From DASYXZ01 sp035934315 (GTDB lineage Bacteria; Acidobacteriota; Terriglobia; UBA7540), in the NCBI GenBank assembly GCA_035934315.1, contig DASYXZ010000238.1:1-39540 (forward strand): a stretch of 39,540 bases of DNA. The letters run 5' to 3'. Of this stretch, positions 35,057-39,540 are shown one piece after another; within the stretch, counting starts at the first letter, position 1, and every line of letters begins with the position of its first letter. The notes beneath the pieces were generated by a model. That model was not told where the DNA came from. It saw only the letters and a list, made by a program, of their open reading frames with translations, and ran no database searches. A program made the position numbers and the translations under genes.

Positions 35057-35875
35057 ATGAAAACACAGGACGCCGCCTGGAAAATACCTCCCGGTGCGTA
35101 CACGGTGAAGTCATTGGTGAAGGCTCTGGCGATCCTTGAGTGCCTGGCGGAAGGCGAGCAGAAAAGTTATACGCTTACTGAGTTGAGTCGCCGACTGCAC
35201 ATCCACGTTTCAACCGTGCATCGCCTGCTGGTTAATCTTTTACGCCAGGGGTTTGTGGAGCAGGACCCGGCCACCGGAGGTTATCAACTTGGGTTTCATG
35301 TCCTTCGGATGGGCCTTCGTGTTCTCGGTCGCCTGGATTTTCGCCGCGTCGCGCAACCGATGTTATTGGAATTGAATCGGAAAACACAGGAGACGGTTCA
35401 CCTCGCAATTTTTCAGAACGACCACTCAGTTTCGATTGAAAAATATGACAGCCCCCAGCCTGTGGGTTTAGACGCACGGTTGGGAGGGATGATGCCGTTG
35501 CACTGTACGGGGGTGGGGAAGGCGCTGCTCGCTTTTCAAAGTGAGGCAATCATTCGACGGCTCTCCAAGTCACCGGGCTTCGCTCGTCTTACAACGCACA
35601 CCATAACATCTGTCACGAATCTCAAAAAGGAATTGGCCCTCATCAGGCGTGAGGGATATTCGGTGGATAATGAAGAAGCCGTGGAAGGATTGCGATGCGT
35701 GGCGGCGCCGCTGTTTGACCACACGGGAAAAGTGATCGCGGCCTTCAGTGTGGCGGGCCCGGCCACACGGATGACTTTGGAGCGCGTTCCAGAAATCGCG
35801 CGACTTGTTTGTGAAACAAGCCGCCTGATTTCGTACCAACTCGGCTACGGTCCTCGCCCTGCCCGGGTGGAATGA
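35057..35875 (+). CDS. IclR-family transcriptional regulator
   Basis: A 272-residue regulator of the IclR family. The start ATG 35057 is chosen because the promoter ends just before it and the protein then reaches the conserved VKSLVKALAILECLAEGE segment (about 16-33). The winged helix (about 16-85) includes YTLTELSRRLHIHVSTVHRLLVNLLRQGFVEQD. The ligand-binding domain (about 100-260) shows MLLELNRKTQETVHLAIFQND, MPLHCTGVGKALLAF, GYSVDNEEAVEGLRCVAAPLFDHTGKVIAAFSVAGP, all family blocks. IclR proteins often control catabolism of aromatic or sugar-derived acids. It lies beside the rhamnosidase, MFS and concanavalin-like genes, and may regulate them. Confidence 0.92.
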   Translation: MKTQDAAWKIPPGAYTVKSLVKALAILECLAEGEQKSYTLTELSRRLHIHVSTVHRLLVNLLRQGFVEQDPATGGYQLGFHVLRMGLRVLGRLDFRRVAQPMLLELNRKTQETVHLAIFQNDHSVSIEKYDSPQPVGLDARLGGMMPLHCTGVGKALLAFQSEAIIRRLSKSPGFARLTTHTITSVTNLKKELALIRREGYSVDNEEAVEGLRCVAAPLFDHTGKVIAAFSVAGPATRMTLERVPEIARLVCETSRLISYQLGYGPRPARVE

Positions 35876-35956
35876 GCCGTGGCGGTTGGACAACCCTCAT
35901 CCCACTCCACAACAGTTGCTTGATACCTTCTTCGGAGGGCAACATGGAACTTAATA

Positions 35957-38371
35957 CTAATTGAGTTTTCCCGGCGGCCCAGTTGTTGCGAATCGAAAGG
36001 CCAGGTGCTGCGACCCGCTGTGCAGTGCGAATTTCTTTCCGCGCCATACAAACCATCCAGTGAGATTATTGGGCAACGACACGTCGGCGGCCAGTTTGTC
36101 GCCCCTGCGTTCGTACGCAACTGTGATATTGCCGAGCGGGTGGGGCAGCGTGGCCTTAAGGTGCGTGAGTTGCCCAAGGTGTGGCTCGATTTTGACCTTG
36201 GCGAAACCAGGCGCGGCGGACTCGATTCCGGCTACGGTGGCCAGTAAATCGAAATTCGGGTGGGCGCTCCAGGCGTGACAATCCGATCGAGTCGGCTCCG
36301 GCTTTTCCGCCCAGGTGGTCAAGCCGAGATCGAGCATGTGCCGCCACGGCCCTAGCTGCTCCAGGTATTCATCGCCCAGTCCCGCCTTCTTCATGGCGCG
36401 AAAGAGGTAAAAGCGAAAATAGTAGGAGCACTGAGAGAGAGACGGATCACGCAGGACGGTTTCCATTACATGTTTTTGATCCGCCGGAGGAATTGCATCC
36501 GTCAAAACCGCAAGGATATTGGCGTGCTGGCTAAAGTGGTTGCGCGCCGGAGTGTCCGCCATCAACTGGCGGGCGGGATCCCAGCAAGTCTTGTGGACCG
36601 CCAGGATAATTTTGCTGGCGAGCGCGCGATCGTGGGCGGCGCGTTCCGCGCTGCCAAAACCAGACTCCATTGCCGCCGCGTCACGCAACGCCTGGGCAAA
36701 TTGCAGACTGAGGATTGAAGACTGCCCATCCGGCGCCTGAGGCGGGACTCCATCCTTAAAATCGTCGGTCCAATCAACAAAGTCCCACCATTCGAGCCGC
36801 CCAAGCAAACCGGAGGAGGCAAGTCGTGATTCAAACCAGCCCAGTACACCACGCGCGCCGGGTTGAAATTGGCGCAGAAATTCTGCATCGCCGTGGTACC
36901 ACCACAAGTCGTGCATCATCCCGATCCAAAGGAGCGAAAACGGGGGAATATATTGGGGAAGGCGTGAAGGATACCGGCTCTGGGTGATGCCATCGGGCGT
37001 GCGTGATTCGTTCAATAATTCGATGGCGTTCTTTACCAGACGATCGTCTCCGGTCATGTAGAGCGAAATGAGCGCCTGAATGCGTGTATCACCTGCGTAT
37101 TGAAGCTGTTCGTAATATGGGCAATCCATATACGTTTCATGCGCGCAGAGGCGCGCCGTTCGCCAGCCCACTTCCCACATTCGAGCGAGCGTTGCATCAT
37201 TGCTCTCAAAACTTGCCCGGACTTTAAAGGGATATGCGGTAAAGGTCGCCCGAAAATCTTCCAACACCAGGGGTTCGGATTTTGTTCTCACATCAATTTG
37301 CGCGTAACGAAATGTTCGCCACCATAGTGGGCGAAACAAGCGGTGGCTGCCTCCGTCGGGATTGAATTGGTCCTGATATCCTCTTATTTCCTTGCCCTCA
37401 GTCTCGTTGCGATTACCTTTATCGCGTCCCTTCCAAAGCGACTCAGCGTAAGTCAGAGTAATTTTCGCGCCCCTGCCACCGGTTGTGACGAGTTCCGGAT
37501 AGCCCGTGGTGAGATAAGTTTGATCAAACAGAATGGTCGCGCTCGTTTCAGCAGGAATGGTTATAGGCGAGTGGCCTTGCAGGAATTCAGGCGGCGCCTG
37601 AATGCCCTGGGCGCGGACGATACGCGCAATACGTTGCGTATGCTCTTCCATCAGCGGAATAGTGCGCGGCACGAGCATCCAGCGGGAGGGAGTGTCCTGA
37701 ATCCCGCGCGGTCCGCCCACCGTAATCGGCGCGGCTGGTTTCCATGTTTCATCGTCAAAATTTGTTTTCTCCCATCCCCAGGGATAACGATTGCCATCCA
37801 CATTCTCGCCGGGGCCCACGACCGTGTAGGCATAGTTTGTTTTGGCTCCCACGGGAATCGCCTCAACTGCCGTGTCACGAAAACTTTTCCAGCTTTTATC
37901 AGTGTTCACTGCTGCTTCCGCAGACCCATCGCCTTGAACGATGAGGCCCGTTTCATTGCTGATCTGCGCCATGGGAGCAAGCTCGGCGAAATTCCAAACC
38001 ACCGCTGCCAGAACATTTTTCCCAGGCTGCAAATGGGTGGCAATATCCACGGTTTCGTAGCGCCAGTCATCCAAGTCGCCGCGCGCCGGGCCTTCAAGCA
38101 CGCGCGTCCCATCGACAAATAGCTCGTACCGATTGTCGCCGCTCGCATGAATGATAAAATGTTCGGGCGCCGCGGTGAGCGAAAAGGTTTTGCGAAAACG
38201 ATAAACGCCAAATTCATGGCGTGGGCCGTCAGGGCAGGCAATCCACTGAGCCTTCCAGCGCTGATGGAGCAGAGCGGAATTGATCTGCTGCGAATTCAAA
38301 AGGGACGAGGGCGCCAGGATCAGGAAAAGCATGAGGCTGATAATCTTTGAGTAAAAATAAAAACGATTCAT
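35957..38371 (-). CDS. Secreted alpha-L-rhamnosidase (GH78)
   Basis: An 804-residue GH78-type alpha-L-rhamnosidase that removes terminal rhamnose from plant or microbial polysaccharides and glycosides. The signal peptide is residues 1-27 (hydrophobic IISLMLFLILAPSSLL). N-terminal beta-sandwich domains (about 35-400) include the WKAQWIACPDGPRHEFGVYRFRKTF start. The (alpha/alpha)6 barrel begins about 395; its ETYMDCPYYEQLQYAGD block (Asp416, Glu421, Asp428) corresponds to the usual DCPQRDERLGWTGD motif, a recognised variant. Later TRSDCHAWSAHPNFDL and the C-terminal sandwich (GFAKVKIEPHLG) complete the fold. The start has AAGGTAGG in front. It converges on the IclR gene, separated by 81 bases. 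Substrate range is not determined. Confidence 0.9.
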   Translation of the reverse strand: MNRFYFYSKIISLMLFLILAPSSLLNSQQINSALLHQRWKAQWIACPDGPRHEFGVYRFRKTFSLTAAPEHFIIHASGDNRYELFVDGTRVLEGPARGDLDDWRYETVDIATHLQPGKNVLAAVVWNFAELAPMAQISNETGLIVQGDGSAEAAVNTDKSWKSFRDTAVEAIPVGAKTNYAYTVVGPGENVDGNRYPWGWEKTNFDDETWKPAAPITVGGPRGIQDTPSRWMLVPRTIPLMEEHTQRIARIVRAQGIQAPPEFLQGHSPITIPAETSATILFDQTYLTTGYPELVTTGGRGAKITLTYAESLWKGRDKGNRNETEGKEIRGYQDQFNPDGGSHRLFRPLWWRTFRYAQIDVRTKSEPLVLEDFRATFTAYPFKVRASFESNDATLARMWEVGWRTARLCAHETYMDCPYYEQLQYAGDTRIQALISLYMTGDDRLVKNAIELLNESRTPDGITQSRYPSRLPQYIPPFSLLWIGMMHDLWWYHGDAEFLRQFQPGARGVLGWFESRLASSGLLGRLEWWDFVDWTDDFKDGVPPQAPDGQSSILSLQFAQALRDAAAMESGFGSAERAAHDRALASKIILAVHKTCWDPARQLMADTPARNHFSQHANILAVLTDAIPPADQKHVMETVLRDPSLSQCSYYFRFYLFRAMKKAGLGDEYLEQLGPWRHMLDLGLTTWAEKPEPTRSDCHAWSAHPNFDLLATVAGIESAAPGFAKVKIEPHLGQLTHLKATLPHPLGNITVAYERRGDKLAADVSLPNNLTGWFVWRGKKFALHSGSQHLAFRFATTGPPGKLN

Positions 38372-38669
38372 CCCGGTACCTACCTTAAATGAATGATTTC
38401 AACTGGGGTGGTGTATTCCGTGTGAGCCTGACTGTTTATCACGCGACGCTTGGGGATTCAAGAATTAAGATTGCACAAACCTTTAATCCTGACTTTTTCC
38501 CCGGCCAGGGAGAAAAAACATCCAACCCAGAGAAAAAAGAGCAGCTCTCACAGTGATTGCAGAGGAAAAAGATTCCCTGTACACTCTGTGCCCTCTGTGT
38601 TGAAATCTTTATTTTGGTTGCCGCGATGCCGCGCAGGGTATTTGACTTTGGTCTTATACTTAGCCCGTC
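38372..38669. other. Gene-free stretch between the rhamnosidase and the Tat-signal ORF
   Basis: About 300 bases without a supportable gene; frames through it lack start context and family character. It holds the rhamnosidase ribosome binding region (38380-38390), a degenerate repeat-like patch (see 38568-38607) and a TATACT box at 38655-38660. Confidence 0.5.
38568..38607. repeat. Degenerate copy of a dispersed CTCTGTGccCTCTGTG-type repeat
   Basis: Two close direct copies of CTCTGTG (about 38584-38590 and 38593-38599) lie in a purine/pyrimidine-biased patch, preceded by an imperfect inverted counterpart (CACAGTGATTGCAGAGG, near 38549-38565). From memory this CTCTGTG-type word pair is common as a dispersed intergenic repeat in Acidobacteriota and other phyla; here it is only a partial copy. 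Confidence 0.4.
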
Positions 38670-38879
38670 ATGAAGAGGCGTTCATTTCTAAAGCGTGCTG
38701 TGTCAGCTCCGGCATTGGGTGCGGCGGCCGCACTCGCCGGGCAAACCTTGCCCGCGGAATCTCAAAAACAGAATGTCCAGCACCATTCGGAGTTCGTTGC
38801 TACAAGCTGCCGGAACAGGCGCCACTTGTACTTACTGAACAACAAGCGTGGCCGTGCTCGATTGCACGAGCGTGCCTGA
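38670..38879 (+). pseudogene. Tat signal peptide ORF, probably truncated
   Basis: A 69-residue frame beginning at ATG 38670 with a textbook twin-arginine signal: KRRSFLKRAV (2-11), a hydrophobic Ala/Leu stretch (about 12-25) and an AES cleavage region. After about residue 45 the sequence becomes unlike an exported enzyme (SCRNRRHLYLLNNKRGRA) and ends where it overlaps, antisense, the end of the Ig-like gene. The most economical reading is that only the first part of a Tat-exported protein gene remains, its 3' part having been lost or replaced at a junction near 38800. A genuine short protein is less likely. TATACT at 38655-38660 lies nine bases upstream, as for the leaderless genes. Confidence 0.5.
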
Positions 38880-39540
38880 TGTACCGGTAACGCTGATGTT
38901 GTAAGTCCCGGCGGGCGTCCCTCCCGAAGTCGGAGGTGGAGTGCTGCCGCCGCCGCCGCACGCCACCTGAATCGCGAAAAATGCCACTGCCAGCGCCGTC
39001 GCGCCCAGAGTGGCCAGGCGGCGCCGGTAAGCCAACGGGGCCAATCGAATCCCTACCCAACCCAGAATGGCGAACACGATAAATGCCAGCCACAATGTCC
39101 GCGCCGGAATGCCGCGCTGTACTTGCCACGCAACCGGCGCCCAATTAGGCAATCGGATTAACGGTGTGTTGTTTCCAGGCGGAACCAGCGCGTGCGCGGT
39201 TGTTGCAATGGTGAGCGTAGACTGGGCCGATGCGGCTCCTGGAGTAACTTTAGCGGGATTAAAAGCGCAACTCGCTCCCGCGGGCAGACCGGAGCAGCCA
39301 AGAGTTATCGGGCTGTTGAACGCTCCCCCCTGGGCCGTGACAGTTGCAGTGAATGTGGCCGACTGTCCGGCGCTAACCGTGATGGAACCCGGAGAGGCAC
39401 CAACCGAAAAGTTGGTGACAACAATCTGAATGTTAGCCGTTGATGAAAATGCCGTCCCGTTGTTGCTGGCCTTCACGGTCACGTTGCTGGTGCCAAACGG
39501 GCAATTCATGCTGGAGGCAGGGCCGGCGCCACAGCCTCCC
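38832..39540 (-). CDS. C-terminal part of an Ig-like repeat surface protein (5' end outside window)
   Basis: The reading frame remains open to the window edge, so only the last 236 or so codons are seen. The visible part has a bacterial Ig-like domain (VTNFSVGASPGSITVSAGQSATFTATV, about 60 residues), then CSGLPAGASCAFNPA with TPGAASAQSTLTIAT, a motif repeated in many acidobacterial surface proteins. It is followed by a membrane segment (LWLAFIVFAILGWVGI), a basic stretch, a second hydrophobic segment ending VACGGGG, and a final Ig-like end (YNISVTGTSGTLVQSSTATLVVQ). Such proteins are exported and anchored; their ligand is unknown. Its stop lies at 38832-38834. Confidence 0.75.
   Translation of the reverse strand, partial: GGCGAGPASSMNCPFGTSNVTVKASNNGTAFSSTANIQIVVTNFSVGASPGSITVSAGQSATFTATVTAQGGAFNSPITLGCSGLPAGASCAFNPAKVTPGAASAQSTLTIATTAHALVPPGNNTPLIRLPNWAPVAWQVQRGIPARTLWLAFIVFAILGWVGIRLAPLAYRRRLATLGATALAVAFFAIQVACGGGGSTPPPTSGGTPAGTYNISVTGTSGTLVQSSTATLVVQ

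Noticed and set aside
38642..38660. TTGACT plus TATACT as a full promoter before the Tat-signal ORF
   Set aside because: The two boxes are only seven bases apart, too close for a sigma70 promoter; only the -10-like box could be used.
38450..38890. Open frame across the last intergenic region
   Set aside because: It overlaps the Tat-signal ORF in another frame, includes the repeat patch and has no plausible start or family match.
1..39540. tRNA, rRNA, CRISPR arrays, insertion sequences, prophage or toxin-antitoxin genes
   Set aside because: No cloverleaf, repeat-spacer pattern, transposase, integrase or toxin-antitoxin pair could be recognised by eye on either strand.

Overview
The window looks like chromosomal DNA from an Acidobacteriota bacterium, probably class Terriglobia, possibly an uncultured lineage. 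This is inferred from the mix of genes: a DUF1800/DUF1501 pair, secreted Ig-like repeat proteins ending in a short membrane segment, Tat-exported enzymes, a GH78 rhamnosidase, and many TTG starts and Shine-Dalgarno-poor genes. No rRNA, tRNA, CRISPR array, transposase or phage gene was seen. Most genes are ordinary housekeeping or metabolic genes.

Layout. Positions 1-8.6 kb hold the end of an HtrA-like protease gene, a basic peptidoglycan-binding-domain protein, an aldehyde dehydrogenase (minus), a DUF2461 protein, the DUF1800-DUF1501 pair, an orphan membrane protein and a small charged secreted protein. Positions 8.7-14.5 kb (plus) hold a secreted protein of unknown role, a class V aminotransferase, a RimI-like acetyltransferase and a giant CPBP membrane protease that is an internal tandem duplication. 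Positions 14.5-20.5 kb (minus) form a run tsaD - hyuA - hyuB - Tat-exported glycosylasparaginase. Positions 20.8-23.7 kb hold galU, a DinB-like gene, an FmdB-type zinc ribbon gene (minus) and rsmI.

Positions 23.8-32.6 kb (minus) carry eight co-directional genes, several overlapping: rfaE2 - mfd - surA - yhaM-like - blaI-like - fabZ - dus - pilZ. They combine envelope biogenesis, transcription-coupled repair, RNA processing and modification, and fatty acid synthesis, with a BlaI-type repressor embedded but no BlaR1 sensor nearby. Positions 32.7-38.4 kb look like a carbohydrate-use neighbourhood: an MFS organic-acid/hexuronate-type transporter, a secreted concanavalin-fold-like protein, an IclR regulator and a GH78 alpha-L-rhamnosidase. 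The IclR gene and its divergent neighbour each have a sigma70-like promoter whose -10 box ends 8-9 bases before the start codon, which suggests leaderless mRNAs. The window ends with a truncated-looking Tat-signal ORF colliding with the 3' end of an Ig-like surface protein gene.

I did not find a clearly new multi-gene system. The items most worth checking are the duplicated CPBP protease with a decayed second active site, the paired leaderless promoters at 34.9-35.05 kb, and the BlaI repressor overlapping the yhaM-like gene in the long operon.
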